A DNA stretch of 64,000 nucleotides, taken from contig JAANDG010000487.1 in NCBI GenBank assembly GCA_036852015.1, positions 49,449 through 113,448 of the forward strand, in the 5' to 3' direction. The notes below the pieces were generated by a model. That model had not been told where the DNA came from. It did not search any database and was given only the letters and a program-made list of their open reading frames with translations. How positions within the stretch are numbered: position 1 is the stretch's first letter; each line of letters begins with the position of its first letter. The translations under genes were made by a program, and so were the position numbers. The stretch comes from Pelodera strongyloides (lineage: Eukaryota; Nematoda; Chromadorea; Rhabditida; Rhabditidae). This document shows positions 1-26,010 of this stretch, in pieces.

Positions 1-290
1 GTGCCAGAATATTGCATGCAAGTAGTGTTTTCTGAACTATGTATAATTTCTTTATTTCTCGTCGAGGTGCTTCACCGCTAACCATAAGAGCAATGTGAAA
101 AACAGATAAAGCAGTTCATATAGAACAACATATAAATAAATAAATAAATAAATAAATCGTTTACGCTTCAAGAGAGTGTTTAGAAGGAACTGTTTGTATT
201 ATTCTATGTATATATGCATATGCATTCATTTGAGTATAACATGAACGACAATGACCCCATTTTTTGTGAGTTATCTTCGTATTGAGAGTG

Positions 291-402
291 AGATGAGGGA
301 TACACTCTAGGCGCAGAGAAAGAAAGAGGATGAGGGATAAATAAAGATGAGGGGAACACTCTGGGTGCAGAGAAAGAAAGAGGATGAGGGATAAATAAAC
401 AC
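291..402. repeat. Tandem duplication, two ~56-bp copies
   Basis: Two adjacent copies of a purine-rich unit containing 'agagaaagaaagaggatgag' followed by 'ggataaataaa'. The copies differ by a few substitutions. No coding role is visible. Confidence 0.7.
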
Positions 403-1176
403 AATTAAAATGTTTTTGCCTTTTGTTCTTTTTGATAACCTCATCTCCTTGCGCTATGCTTATACAGTGTGGTTTGTTTCTAAATGGAGACAACAATTAC
501 GTTATTCTATAACATTTATGCATTTGTCAACGTTTCAGCAGACTGCGACATCTTCAGGAAGTACACATAATTTACAGTAAACACTTGTCACATTATGCAA
601 ATTTCAAGTTTACAAGCCTTCCCATTTGATCGACTTGGTACATACATAAATGGTTGATTTACCAATACAGACAATACAGTAAATGTTATCTTACCTTCCC
701 CCACTTATCTCCCCCAATTAGACAATTACCTTGCGTTCAGAGTGGTTGCGTAAGTTAAACATTGCGCAACTTGGTTATATTGTTTGTGTTCATTCCGTAG
801 CATCAGGCATTCAGAGTCATAATATAAAAGAATAAAAGATCTACCGCCTGTGGATGCACCTTTGACGCCAGGACCTATGCTAGATTGATCTGCCTTCGAG
901 ATTAATATGTGTATATTGGCTATGGAACTGGTGCTCAGCATGTTACAATATGTACAGTTTTACAATCAGTAATAATAAAATAAGTCATGGGTTATTTCTG
1001 TGATATATAAATAATATAAATTCTTTCATTTGTTATATGCAGATGGGAAATTTGCACATATCCTATGTATAATATGCAAATTTTTGGTGCCCGTCCGAAG
1101 GTTCCGGCGCCAGATTTACATAGGGTACATAGGATATGCGTATCATGCAAATTTCCTAAAGTATGCACAATACTGC

Positions 1177-1348
1177 TTTAAAGCGAAATGCCAGCTCCTT
1201 TGGAAAATTTGCATATGATAAGCAAATCCTATGTATCCTATGCTAATTTTGCGCGATAGCCGTGGACGATCGCGCAAAATTAGCATAGGATGCATAGGAT
1301 TTGCTTATCATATGCAAATTTTCCAAAGGGGCTGGCATTTCGCTTTAA
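1177..1348. mobile_element. Palindromic MITE, TTTAAA-type ends
   Basis: An almost complete inverted repeat. It opens with TTTAAAGCGAAATGCCAGC and closes with the reverse complement ending CGCTTTAA. The arms carry 'tttgcatatgataagcaaat' and meet in a short centre with 'gcgcgatagccgtggacgat'. A second copy with the same arm sequence lies at 43434-43605. This layout matches the palindromic TTTAAA elements common in Caenorhabditis. It has no coding capacity. Confidence 0.75.
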
Positions 1349-4300
1349 GCATTCCAAATTATACAAAACCAATGGCAATATACGAGCTCATCCTAAAAAC
1401 TAAAAACAGCCATGCCTTTCTCTTTCGAACTAAATCTAAATGCTCACCTTGCCCTTAGCCCTCAATATGGGCAGGTGGTTGATAATTACATGTGATTAAA
1501 GCATCATTAAAACCGTCCATCTTTTTATTGCCCTCACGTGCAGGACCCCCCGTATTGAACCAATGACTTTTTATGACCGATCAGTGTAGAGGCGCGGGTA
1601 ATTATTATTGTTTTCACCTAACTGGTAGTTAGACCCAACAACTGGTTACGGACGTGGTATGCGCAGGTACCAACCTATATACCAATACACATACCACTCA
1701 GGTACCTCAAGAGGGACCAGTTTGGAATACATGAGGGCTAATGAAAAATTACAGTAATATGGTTTTTTTTATTTTTGGAAAGTATAGCAGAGCAGAAGGA
1801 ATCAGTCTCGAACTCATCTTGTAATCTTGTTGTTTTAGTATGATTATCCGCTAATTTCGGAGTACTATTTACTCTACTGTACATGTACTGGCGAAATTTG
1901 TTGTATGTATATAATGAATACGGTTTGGGGTTCCCGAGAATTATATGTACTAACAGTAGGTCAATAGTTTGAGTTATGGTAAATTCTATGCTGCTGCTAG
2001 AGAACAATACATCTACAAATTAGATGTTTCTGACAGTCTATTCAGGCTCGAACACCTCACACCTTTAGCAAATACATATAAAATAAGCTTGTATTTTACG
2101 ACTTTCAACGTTTGCATTTAATTCACACGTTCGCATTGCTATCAGTGTGTCTGGCCGGTCTCAACGCTTCGAATAATAATAATATACCAAGCCAGAAAAA
2201 TGAGACAAAGTGATCTGAAGTCTGAAGCCCATACGGGAAACAGAGGGACCCATTTTTGGACGGTTCCCTGGTTTTTTTCGTGGGTCAGCCCATTTGATGA
2301 CCACTTCGTGACCTTGTCGTGTCCACGTATTTCAGTATATCGTCGTCAACTGGTGGCCAAGTGGCCAGTAACCGGTCACCAAACGGTTTTATCGTTGAAA
2401 ACTATTTGGTGATCGATTACTGTCGATTTTTCTATGAGCTGGCAAAATATTCCGTTTTACTGTGTAGCTTACGATTATAACTATGAACCAAAGTCGAAAA
2501 ACATAAATTACATAAATACTATGTACTGAATATATCTACCACTTTTGCTGCATGATTTTTACGGCTTCAACACCTCGGACTGAACAGATTAGATTTGCGA
2601 TATTCCGTTTGTATGCTATTTTTTTCAAAAACCGCCTGTTATACCGCTTTAAAAATCTGCAAAGCTTCAAGGCTTCAACACCTCGGACAGATTTGCGATC
2701 TTCCTTTTGTGTGCTAATGTTTGTCTAACCCGGATTTGCCCATTCACTGATGACCCTTCCAATCCTTTGCATGCAAATCATATATCGATGTCAGAAGGGA
2801 GAAACCGGGCAAAAGGTTATGTTTACAAAAGGGATTAGTTAAGAATTTTAATGGAGAGAGACAGGAACGATTAGCCACCTTTGGAGGAACTATAGAATTT
2901 AGAGGGCTGTTAACGGGTTAGAGGGACAAAGCATAAATGGAAGCTTAAGGCTCATTCTAAGTGCATATATATGTACGTTAGAATGTTTTTCTACGCTTTT
3001 AAAATGTTTTTCTACGTCTTTAAAATGTCTTTCTAAGCCTTTAAAATAGCGCATCAAAGATTAAATAAAACAGCGCTGATGAATAAATACAACAATATTT
3101 CTAGTAAAGGTAAGGACCGTAAGGATAACGTGGAAATAAAATCAAATACACTGGGCAATTTGGGGAGGGGTAAGTTACCAGGAAGCGATAGCGTTTCCAA
3201 TTCCAAGCGCTCCGGATGAGCATTTAATCCGCAACAATTTACTCTTCATGACTTGACGCTAATGAGCATCTGCGACATGGTCATAATTCATAGTACTCTG
3301 GAAGTTTAAAATGAGTCCCTAAAACATAAGAACGAAAAGAAATTATGGGAATGCATAAACAAATTTCTATCCGTCCTAAAGCCGTTACGCCGAGGCAAAA
3401 GTGAGAACTGTGAAGATGCTGAATTCTCTACAGAAAACTCGAAGTTTAGCTAGTCGTTTTTCTCCAAATTAAGGTAAACCATTTATACCATAGTAATTGT
3501 GAAGTACCAAGTAAACGTGGTTGCAAAATGGTTGTTGTCCGGACATCAAATGCCTTTTCGGTGGAAAATATTTGACGACCAGCTACCGACGGTTTTTCTA
3601 TGGTCTCGGGGTTCATTCCAGTTTCCTGTGTAAGCAAACATGACCTTTCCCACATACCAGCTGCTAATTGTTCCAGGTTTATCCGATAATATACTACTTC
3701 CAAACTAAGCGCAAGTGTTAGGTTGACAGTGTAAATAGGAGAATGTTTGTTGCGTAACGGTGGATTAACTTGTGGAAAGTGTGACACATTTGTACACCTG
3801 TCGAAGTAGACTTATTTGACGAGGGTTTATTATTACTAGGGTTTAATTACCCAAGTTTAAGGTTAGCATTAACCCAGAGATATCACTGATCATAATATCA
3901 ATGCTAGATGTCTCAGTGACAGCTTGAGCGCCATTTTCATGAACTGGTGCAAAGCTAGTGGTCCAATCCCAGTACCGAGCTTGACTGTCACAGTTATTGC
4001 GCCTTTGAAAGCTGTGTCCTTGTACACCAAGTTACAGTAACGCTCTAGCAGGGTTAGGATATGTATACATATCTGAACGTGTATGTAATTGTTCAACATC
4101 TGACTACCGGAAATTAATATACTTATACATAGTCGACCAGATCCTACGCCACAATTTATCGCATAGTTTCAATTTACACCATTATGGCGACAAGTCTCGC
4201 TGACATGGTACAAATGGTGCAAAAATTGTACAATTGGTGGGAAAAGGACACAAAATGGTTGGCCCGTTTTATGTAACGAGTTAATTGAGCGGTGTAAAGC

Positions 4301-5884
4301 GACACCAATGACCCAGTGTGGTAGTTAATGAGCACCTTTGCGGTAGGCACACTAATTCCACTATTTTTTGAATGGGTGATTGTTTGACTTAGCATGCACA
4401 GTAATTGCACTGCCATAAAAAAGGGGAATTCACATAACTCGACATCCTTGTTAGTAGGGACGAGTTGTGAAGCGCTGTGCATCCTATTGTTAAGGTTCCT
4501 ATTCGTTGTTTTTATTGTCTGGAAATAAACCATTATTATTCAGAGTGTCGTCTTCGAAAACTATGCAATGCTATGTGACTTCAGTGTCGGAGTTCACTTG
4601 TAATAATAACAAGGCTTTATTGTACAACATCAAGAAACAAACAAAGCAAGATACTATGAAAGTGACAAAAAAAAGATTTAAGCTGAGCGTAACTTTGAAA
4701 AATCTCCCGGATGCTTTCGGACGAGACTGAAGGCTTCTTGGTAGGCGTAGAATCTTATTATATAAAATTGGGAGCTTTGTTTGTTTGTTTGTGCGTTTGT
4801 TTGATCGTACGTTTGGATGATGTGCGTTACGCTCAGGTTGAAGGATTGGTTCAGTAGTTCACGTTCCGGTGCACTCAGCCATCTCACTTACCGAGCGCCC
4901 CTCTCAACGTCCAAAAAAGACAGCATATATGGAATATGTGTGGTGTATCGTTCGGGCGTTTCCGCGGCGCTCAAAGTACTAGGTGTAAACTACAAACAAC
5001 ATGCAAATCTAGAGCAACAAAAGAAGGGACGAAGCGAGGATTTTAGCATATGATCCTTGCCCTAATTGTTTTAACTGATTTTTAATCTACGTTTCACGTA
5101 TGCATAAAATAAAGTAAATTTACTAGAAAGTCGCCTCGAGCGGCGTAGCCGGCTGGTTGAATATATTTTTCATGTTGATTATCACATCCAAGGTTGTCTA
5201 ATATAATGTGTGCAACAATTTCATCGTATTTTTTGAATATATCAATAATAAGTGCAACGTATTTTACATACTTAACTTGATCGTGCACAGGTTCTATAAG
5301 GTTGGCGAGAAAATAAGTTTTAGAGCTCAATAACATCCGGGTTTTGAAAACCAAGTATGCGAATGCAGGCATCCAAAACTGTTTCAAAACCTTCCCGTTG
5401 TTTGGAACACCATGTTTCAGAGTATATAGATAAGTGTATCATAGTACAGTTAGCTAATGACGCTTCGATTAAATTATGTTCCTTGGTTTATCAACAGTAT
5501 CAACATGATTTGGCAAAGGGTCGCATCTCTATCTCTATCCAATCATTTCTTTTCAATTCTTTCTCCAACCTTTGATTTATTATCACGTGCGTATTGGATA
5601 GAAACACGTTGGTTTTGCTGGCTCAAGAAACGTTCAATTTCTCTAAATGTTGATACCTTTTAAATTTTCCAGATTCTGATGTTATATAAGGGCACAAGTA
5701 AAGCGCATACGCCCTTTTTGCCGAACCTGAGATGCACAGTTATTTAGTTTTATTTCTTTATAACTCTTTATTCTATCCGATAAATGTAACAACTGTGAAA
5801 TGCAGCCAAAAATATATGAATAAGTCCGAGTACAGTAGTCAATTCGAACACATTATGTGTTCATATGCGTATTGCAATGAGACA

Positions 5885-6065
5885 TGTGATCATACTATAC
5901 TCATACGACAATGAACAATGCGTGTGGGCATACTGACACGCCAATAAGATAAGACATGAATGTGATTATGTGGTCATACTCATACGACAATGAGTGTGGC
6001 CACACAAATTCCCATACCTTATGATCATACTCATACGACAATGAAAAATGCATATGGTCACACAA
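5885..6065. repeat. Three spaced direct repeats
   Basis: The 20-mer-like core 'catactcatacgacaatga' occurs three times about 60-80 bp apart, each followed by a variable 'tgtgg(c/t)cacac' stretch. It looks like a degenerate tandem array. No gene is associated. Confidence 0.5.
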
Positions 6066-6559
6066 ACTCTCTCATGCTTGATTTCTAGGTTCCTTTCTTT
6101 TCACGCGTTCGCTCTTTTCCATCTTTTTCTATCTTTTTCTATCGAATGATTTGACCAACACGTGCTTTACACAGTTGCTCGTTTCTCGTATGAACACATC
6201 TATCAGCGAAGTTCATTTGAAAAACATTTTTAATTATATTGAACATGTTTGAAATAAGAACGTTATACTATCGGTAAATAATTCAAGTTCAAGAACTGTA
6301 GATATTTTTTTCAATGAACTCTTTTTGGGCTATGCTCAGTTGTGTAGAAGAACGCCGCCTGTTTTAATCACTAACACAGTTAAATAAGCTTGTATTTTTT
6401 TTTTAATTTTACACTTTGTTATGCAGTTATGCTTGTTCTCTGAGTTTCTTAGAAAATAACTTTATTAGTTCACCACCATCTCGTGACACTGCACGGCGTG
6501 ATTGACACGTCTTTCCGTGATATAACAACAAATACCAACACATTTATCGGATTTAAACA

Positions 6560-6977
6560 TTAAAGGGTAAGGCCCATTTCAAATGACTACTATTTTTGAT
6601 GATTCCCACTGATTCTCCATATCAAATATAGTAGGATACGATATTTTCCTAATTTTCAAGCGCAAAAATCACGCAGTATTCACCAATTTACTATTGCCAG
6701 TCATACCCAACTTTTTATCGCAGTTGTCACGCCCCTTCGCGCTAATTGGGCAATATGCTCTATAGGGCGTGGCAATTGCGATTTTGGCCAATCAGCGCGA
6801 ATGGGCGTGCCAACTGCGATAGATAGTTGGGTATGACTGCCCACGGTAAATTGCTGAATAGTGTGTGAATTTTGCGCTTGAAAATTAGAAAAATATTGCA
6901 TCCTACTATATTTGACATGGAGAATCAGATGGAATCATCAGAAATAGGGGTCATTTGAAATGGGCCTGACCCTTTAA
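6560..6977. mobile_element. TTAA-flanked palindromic MITE, copy 1
   Basis: It is flanked by TTAA on both sides, with ends AGGGTAAGGCCCATTTCAAA and the complementary TTTGAAATGGGCCTGACCCT. Arms of about 180 bp pair with each other around a centre containing 'gggcaatatgctctatagggc'-like sequence. Other copies are at 13799-14216, 18857-19275 and 50895-51311. TTAA target duplication with AGGG/CCCT ends is typical of piggyBac-type non-autonomous elements. There is no transposase inside, and the short open frames across the arms are by-products of the palindrome. Confidence 0.85.
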
Positions 6978-9900
6978 TATAATCTATAATTATTTAATTC
7001 TGTCAACCGACCTTGATTATTCTACCTATCAAAAGACAACTGAAAAAGTAAGTAAGCCTTCTTACTTATTTGTAATGAAGATATTTAGTAAAGCATAAAG
7101 CCTTTTTTCAATGGCCTTGCTTCGTCACGTTAGACTTTATCGGTAACTAATTCAAGAATTGTAGATATTAGTGATGAATACCCTCAAAATACTCAAAAAA
7201 TGATTTGTTTTGGAAAACAATTTCCCCGAAGCTGTAACTTATTGTTTTTCATATGTGCACTACATACTACGAAATTAATAACAAAAAACTCTCGCTATCA
7301 CTACGACGTTTGAATGAAAACATAGCGAACAAAAGTACAGACGAAAGAAATTTTCCTTTGAAATTAACCAGTTGAAATGAACTCTCAGAGTTCAGTTCAG
7401 GTTCAGAGTACCTCTACTTCAAATGATAAAAAACATCTTTCATAATACACGGGGGCACAGCCTAAGACTGCAGACAACAAACTACAATTCACTACAAATT
7501 ACTTCGCCATATCACTATCTAATTCTCGGGGTCAAAATGTAAACCCCGCACTTATTTTCTTCTTTGTACCGGCTAAACTCTAAACATTGCACATTGTACG
7601 TTGTCTCGGGCCTATGAAATCCTTTAATTTTCCACGATTTTCTTTTTATTTTACGACGTCTTGTAATGAAATCTCGTATTACGTGAAGTATTCATGACAC
7701 TCCGTGATAAGAGTTCCAATTTACTAATTAGTGTGATAACCGGACTTATTAAGGAAAGATTTATAGCTCTCCTTCTTTTTTGCCACTTTTTTTCGGACAC
7801 GAATTTTTAATGCAAATTCCTCAATTATAATTATTGTCCTGAACCCATGAATTAGACATTTGGAATTTTTATTACGATGACTGACTGATAACGAATTGAA
7901 ATATCCGTAAAGCCCTACTTTATTATTTTACTGAATGCGCTGATTGGGTGCTACTCATACGCGCTTCTGACTGCGGCCAATCTTTAAAGCGAAATGCCGG
8001 CCGGTTTTTGAAACGCATCGTGGACATTCAATGCGAGTGCGCTACATATTTGTTGACTAGACCGTAAATGTTACGTTGATAATTTATAGTTTAAGTTTTT
8101 ATATTGCCTAACGAATCCTTTTTGCCTAAAAATCCATCTTTATCTACCGTAGTCCGTAGTCTAACTTTCCAGAGTCCGGAATTTTGATCCTATTAATAAG
8201 TTCTACAATAAACTCCCATCTCACTTCTTGCATACAAACAAAGAAAAACAACATTGTTGTAATAAATTTGCAAACATAACGTTTCTGCGTGTTGGGTACA
8301 TTTTTTGTTTGATTTGATCTTATTCAACAACTTGTCTCATTCATTACATCTAGTCTTGCTACCGTAGTGTGGAGGTATGGAACGATAGTTTGTACTTTTA
8401 TGTTTTATAAATCAAACCAAATAAATGATAAATATCACTCATCTTAAAGGTGTATCCGCTCATTTAAAGGTGTATTCATTATTCTAAAGGTGTATCAAAC
8501 AACTGCTAGGGATCACTGACTTCCAAAGGTTGTTTTCGTTCAAGAATGTGTCGACGACGTAGTTACGTCACTATACGTTGTAATAAGATAAGACTACGGT
8601 AGTTTGGGGTCGATATAAACTGAGAAAGATCAAGAGATGGCTTATTTCTGCTACTCACATCAACTCAAAGGCGTCAACGTGCTTTATTCTAAGTAAGGAC
8701 CTTAAACTTCGACTAAGTTTTCTGACACTAGTGATGGCCAGGTAAAAACCTAATCAAAATGGTTGCCGTTTACTGCGTTACTCTTAACATATTTCAAAAT
8801 ACAGAGAGGTTGTAACTTTAAATGACTTTTGAAAGTTAAAACCTCACGTACACACCCATTTTATCACATGGAAATAGTTTACTATAGTTCAGTGGCACTT
8901 TTAAAATTAAATTATTAGACTGAACGCATTATCTTGTGTGTGTTCATTGATAATTTATTTATCAGCTATAATCGATAAACAAGAGTACAACTGACAAGGG
9001 CGTCGTTGTTATTTACTTGTCTTCTGAGTAGCATTTTAGCAGCCTTACTATCAACATCCCTAAACTTTGCAGGGGAAATACTTATAGCACTTAGTCATTA
9101 TGCCTTACGCTCTTCTCAAAGCCTTGTTCTAGGTTGTAGGCTCATCGAATGCCTGGTTACGGCACATATTTACACTTTAATTTACATCTGTAAATGCACT
9201 TCGCCTGCTATTTCTTTCTATTCTTGATAATTCCTTGTTGAACACTAAACAAAAAATTATGCTTTCATAAAATATTTGCGTAAAAAATTCCTTTTTCTTT
9301 GTGATAAGCATTTCTTATTTACGAAATGAACCTTTTTTTTGAAACTGACAACTGACCAAGGTCAAAGTCCATTGTCCAATGAGTACACGAATTATCACTA
9401 GTTTGTTTCTTTCTGTGTGATTGATGCGATTTCCTTCACATATAATGTGCTCAATTTTAGCTTTCCGAGACTACTGTACTTTTTCTTTCGATTCAACTTT
9501 TAATTTCTTAGAATGAGTCATCAATCTGCATTACTTTAGCTTGTAGCGTGTTCCTTCAAACTAAAGTTTATGACGATCTAAAGCTTCTTTACGCTTGTAA
9601 GTTTGTAAATCCATGCGACTTCTTCATACAATATTGGCTCGGAGCTTTTGAGTTATCGAACAGTCGTATTCGGTATTCTACCACATTCTTATTTCTTTAT
9701 TAAAATATATATTTATTATTTTACTAAGAATTGACGTGTTGCGAAACTATGTGGTGCTCTGATCACGCCATTGAAAACACTAATGTACTTTCCCTTTCCT
9801 AGTAGAATTTCCCAATTCTTTCAACATTTTAAAAGTTTACCACGTGTTTTGAGCAGACACATATTATTAATGACCGGGTTTTATTGAGCGGTTCCTAGGC

Positions 9901-10816
9901 TAGTATACGGTAGGGTTTGCGTTCGGGTGATTCATTTCGAGATATTTTGGGCTTACAGAGGCTTTTTCTTCCATCGTCAGGGCCCAGGGCCTAGGAAATT
10001 CATTTTGATCCTAGCTACGGTAGGAGGGAGACACACTCAGAAATATATATATAGTAGCTCTCAAAGTTCTTTATTTTGTGTCCTTTATTGTATAATTGAC
10101 TTAATTGAAAGATGATTCTTTTGACGGATGTCTTTCGCGGTTATAGGCAATATAAATATTTAATTTTCTTTGAATTTTCTACATTTGTCGTTGCAAAAAA
10201 ATAATGCTATTGATATATTTTTTTTCCTTTTTTTTTCTTTTTGCTCTGATGATGTACTTAAAATTCAGTAAATAAGTAAATAAAATATCTGATTGTGGGT
10301 AGAAATTAGCAGAGATTCAGCAGATAAATACAGTACTCCAGCCATTTTTTATAAAGAATTTTTTTTCCTTCAACGTAGAAAAGTAACCCACATGAACAAA
10401 TTTGGTAAATTGCCAGTAATTTACAAAATAATACCCTATTGTTTCTTAATTTCTGGTCACTTATGTACGGTAATACTGTAATACACAACGAAAACACATA
10501 AGTAAGTAACTTTTTTGCAACTAAAACAACTGAACCACGTTGTTATTTACATCACATCCCCAATTTTCATTCATCGAAAATTACGAAACACTTTTTGATT
10601 TCTGATTTACTATCAACGAAAATCACGAATTTTTCTTTACTTGTTTTCTTATTCGCTTATTCATTGCAGTTAGTCAAGTGTATCACTAAATACATAAGAG
10701 AACCTTGTGACCTCACATAAAATCTCTTATATATAGCCTCTAAACTTACTTGATAATTGGACAAAATGATAATTATCTATCCAAATATTCGCTGTAATTA
10801 CTTCCAGAATCCGAGA
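6978..10816. other. Gene-free intergenic stretch upstream of glycerol kinase
   Basis: AT-rich DNA with no recognisable exon chain on either strand. A half copy of the TTTAAAGCGAAATGCCGGCCGG palindromic repeat sits near 7984-8040. Promoter elements of the downstream glycerol kinase may lie in the last few hundred bases, but I see no clear motif. Confidence 0.5.
10806..10816 (+). promoter_or_regulatory. Possible trans-splice acceptor of glycerol kinase
   Basis: CTTCCAG immediately precedes a 9-base leader (aatccgaga) and the ATG. Nematode genes often receive a spliced leader at such an AG close to the start codon. This is inferred from position only. Confidence 0.35.
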
Positions 10817-17154
<6,338 letters not shown>

Positions 17155-17163
17155 GCTCCCTAC

Positions 17164-17215
17164 TAAGCCTAAGCCTAAGCCTAAGCCTAAGCCTAAGCCT
17201 AAGCCTAAGCCCAGG
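17164..17215. repeat. Interstitial telomere repeat (AAGCCT)n, 3' of glycerol kinase
   Basis: About eight near-perfect AAGCCT units begin nine bases after the glycerol kinase stop codon. It is the cleanest TTAGGC-type block in the window and would lie in the 3' UTR. Confidence 0.85.
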
Positions 17216-18856
17216 CCCTAACCCTCAAAATTCTTATGTTCATAGTTTGTAGATTGTTTTCTTGCTCCTTTCTTGTTCATAGTTTTTTTTAGAAGCTTGT
17301 AACATTTCTGATTTCTGTACATATTCACATAATGGTTGGTATTGGTTTACGGTTCGTTTCCTAGAGCGGTTAAGAATTTAAAGAATAGTGCCTTTATATT
17401 ACTTACGTCTTTTTATGTAACTTATGCCAGAGTTTACTACTTGTGCCTTGTTGTTGTCTTGCCTATTTTCTCATCGGTACCATGCCATTGGTGCAGAACT
17501 TTGTTCATATTGTTAGTAAACTAGGTACCGTATTGTGAAGTCGACCCTGTTTGTGAGATGTAGAGACACATTTTTTAAACGGTAGAGTCAGCCTACCGAC
17601 TAAACAACTCTACGTAATTACTTACCATTGCACTTATTCTAATTCTAATTTCCTTCTACACTCCTAGTTGTACATAACATTGCACCTCGCACGTTGCATA
17701 AACTGAATGTTACAGTCTTACAGTTTTCTTCGTTTTATTGCACTTTCATACTTTCATATTGCACTTTTTCTTTTAGCACAACGCACTTCTATTGATAAGA
17801 AAATATACCAAATATTTTATTAGAAATCACAGTGTTAAAATAAAAATGAGGATTCAATGTAATACTTTTCTGTGAAAGGTATGCAGAGAATTAAGCAATT
17901 ACTAAACGCAAATTAAATTATTTTAATACGGCACAACATCCGTTTTTTAAAACGAACTTTGGACAACTGCATTCCCACTCATTATCTGCAAATATCTTTA
18001 TGAATACACCAACAAATCGCTCATAAGAGATCACAATTTCCATACAGTACATCGGAAAACAGTTATCCAACATACGTTTAACAAACCGCCTGCTGTACCA
18101 CTTTAAAGCGAAAATGCGCGATTTTGGCACGCTGAATTCAATTATTGCATATCGGTATGTACATGTATGCTTTACACAGCGCAACACTAAGAACCGAAGC
18201 AAAACATAATCACAAAGATGAGAAAAAAATTAAAAAAAGTTAAAAGTTTACTTTCCATCTCGAGATTTCATTTCTTGCTGCGTTCTGATTGCTGTACATT
18301 TTTACAAAAAAAAATGATAATAAAAGGCTGGTAATCGACTAAAATCTGGGACATTGCGTACAGAAAAAAAGGCAAGTTTTAAAAGTTATGCACTGAATAA
18401 GCTGCACGACTATTTGAGCGGATCTTCACTGTCGCGAATTGATTGCACTGCGATGGCGCACGCACGAGAGTTCGCCAAATATACGCCAAAGGAGCGCCGT
18501 GTTATTTCGGCGCGAACAGGTGGGGGTTTCACACCATTGAAGAGCCGCTCACTTTCGGGCTGTTTTGCAAAAACACACAGTTCTACCAAAGGTACTACGG
18601 TCAACCAAAAGAGGCCATGTCCATATTTTACGAAAATCTGAATGTTCGGGATAAAAATGGCGTCAAAAGCTCTACAAAAACACATGTTGGCACATTTTTT
18701 CCCAAATGTGATACATTCAAAATAAACCGTAAGCGAGAGCAAAAGCAAATAGTTATTAGTAACAGAGACAAACTATGTAAGTAGTATCGGGACGTACACA
18801 AACAGAGATATGTATAATAGAATATGGGAATGTTCTTTCACTTGCACTTCTTGGTA
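17216..18856. other. Intergenic, no supported gene
   Basis: Between the glycerol kinase 3' end and the next MITE. Open frames of 94-113 codons exist around 17918-18784 on both strands. They overlap one another, lack family resemblance and show no splice-linked partners. Confidence 0.45.
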
Positions 18857-19275
18857 TTAAAGGGTCAGGCCCATTTCAAATGACTCCTATTTTTGATGAT
18901 TCCATCTGATTCTCCATGTCAAATATAGTAGGATACGATATTTTTCTAATTTTCAAGCGCCAAATTCACGCAGTATGCATCAATTTACCATGACCAGTCA
19001 TACCCAACTATATATCGTTGTTGTCACGCCCCTCGGCACTAATTGGGCAATATGCTCTATTGGGCGTGGCAATTGCGATATTAGCCAATCAGCGCAAATG
19101 GGGGTGACAACTGCGATTGATTGTTGTGTATGATTGGCCATGGTAAATTGCTGAAAACTGCGTGAATATTGCGACTGAAAATTGGAAAAAAAAATTCAGC
19201 CTACTATATTTGAAATGGAGAATCCGATGGAGTCATCAAAAATAGGGGTCATTTGAAATGGGCCCGACCCTTTAA
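18857..19275. mobile_element. TTAA-flanked palindromic MITE, copy 3
   Basis: Same family as 6560-6977, bounded by TTAA at 18857 and 19272, with AGGGTCAGGCCC and GGGCCCGACCCT ends. It is more diverged from the other copies in the right arm, which suggests an older insertion. Confidence 0.85.
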
Positions 19276-19796
19276 AAACAAACTTTTCTGTTTAACTATA
19301 TTGTACGTAGTTTTTGAAAAAACACACTGGTAAGCAGCTTTCCATGTATTATATACAATATGTGCCCTTCCGGTTGAAATTTGCACGGAATATGCATATA
19401 ATACAGTGCTATAATACAACAATACGTTTCATGAACCACGTACACTACTGCTTTAATGTCCAATGTGGACCAGCACCTAGAACCAATCGATAAATTTTGT
19501 TAGGTACATCAACAAAATTAATAAAATTCCATCTGCTAATCAATAGAAGCTTAAAAATAAATACACCGAATAGTTTCTATTCCAATTTCTTTGCACTGTA
19601 CATACACGACGAGATAAAGGCGCGGATTTGTGGATAACCGACGTAACATAGGGCCTGAAAATGATTTATTTATTTTATTATCATTATTTATATCCCTTCA
19701 CGTTTTATTTATCTCCTCCTTGTAAAGTTCCATGTTTTTAATAAAAAAATCATGCATAGAAAAAAAAACGATGAGTTTCACAGTTTATCAACCCTT

Positions 19797-25653
<5,857 letters not shown>

Positions 25654-25669
25654 TTGTGACCTGGAAGGC

Positions 25670-26010
25670 AATCAATAAATAGGATAATCAATCAATGTTA
25701 GCACCAGATACTCAAAAAAAACCCAATACTTGCAAAATGAGCAATAAAGTGGAATAAGAAAATCAATAAACGAATAAATCAAGGAATACGACAGTCAATA
25801 AACGCTAAAGTAAAAACTCAAGAACCTAATCAGATAATCAATAAATCTTAATGACCTAAGGACAAACTAATATATAAAAGTGTCGTAAGGTAAGCGTAAG
25901 AATAAGAAAAACAATAAGCCAGGATCAGAAAATATCAATAAATCTAAGCTTGAGAAAATCAATAATGAAGATAATTTCAGATAACCCAAAATTCAACAAC
26001 AAATTTGAAA
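25670..26010. repeat. Degenerate AATCAATAAA array
   Basis: Many variants of aatcaataaa/aatcaatca separated by a few bases, starting just upstream of the DEGS start codon. Pure AT-rich low-complexity DNA. Confidence 0.55.

Larger units (their letters stand above)
1..6559. other. Gene-poor stretch, no supported gene
   Basis: I read both strands and found no chain of exons that makes a recognisable protein. It holds a tandem duplication of about 56 bp near 291-402, a palindromic TTTAAA-type MITE at 1177-1348, a twice-repeated motif 'ggcttcaacacctcggac' near 2560-2690, and three spaced copies of 'catactcatacgacaatga' between 5890 and 6050. The open frames present are short, low in complexity or overlap repeats. 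Confidence 0.6.

Noticed and set aside
5885..6065. Possible CRISPR-like spaced repeats
   Set aside because: There are only three diverged copies with unequal spacing in a eukaryotic context; it is a decayed tandem repeat.
6701..6901. Conserved 66-codon frame repeated in several places
   Set aside because: It repeats because it lies in the arms of the TTAA MITE (also 13858-14193 and 50954-51157). The element has no transposase-like domain, and the frame is a by-product of the palindrome.
18354..18784. Plus- and minus-strand frames of 95-113 codons
   Set aside because: They overlap each other, lack any family resemblance, signal peptide or splice partner, and fall in intergenic DNA.
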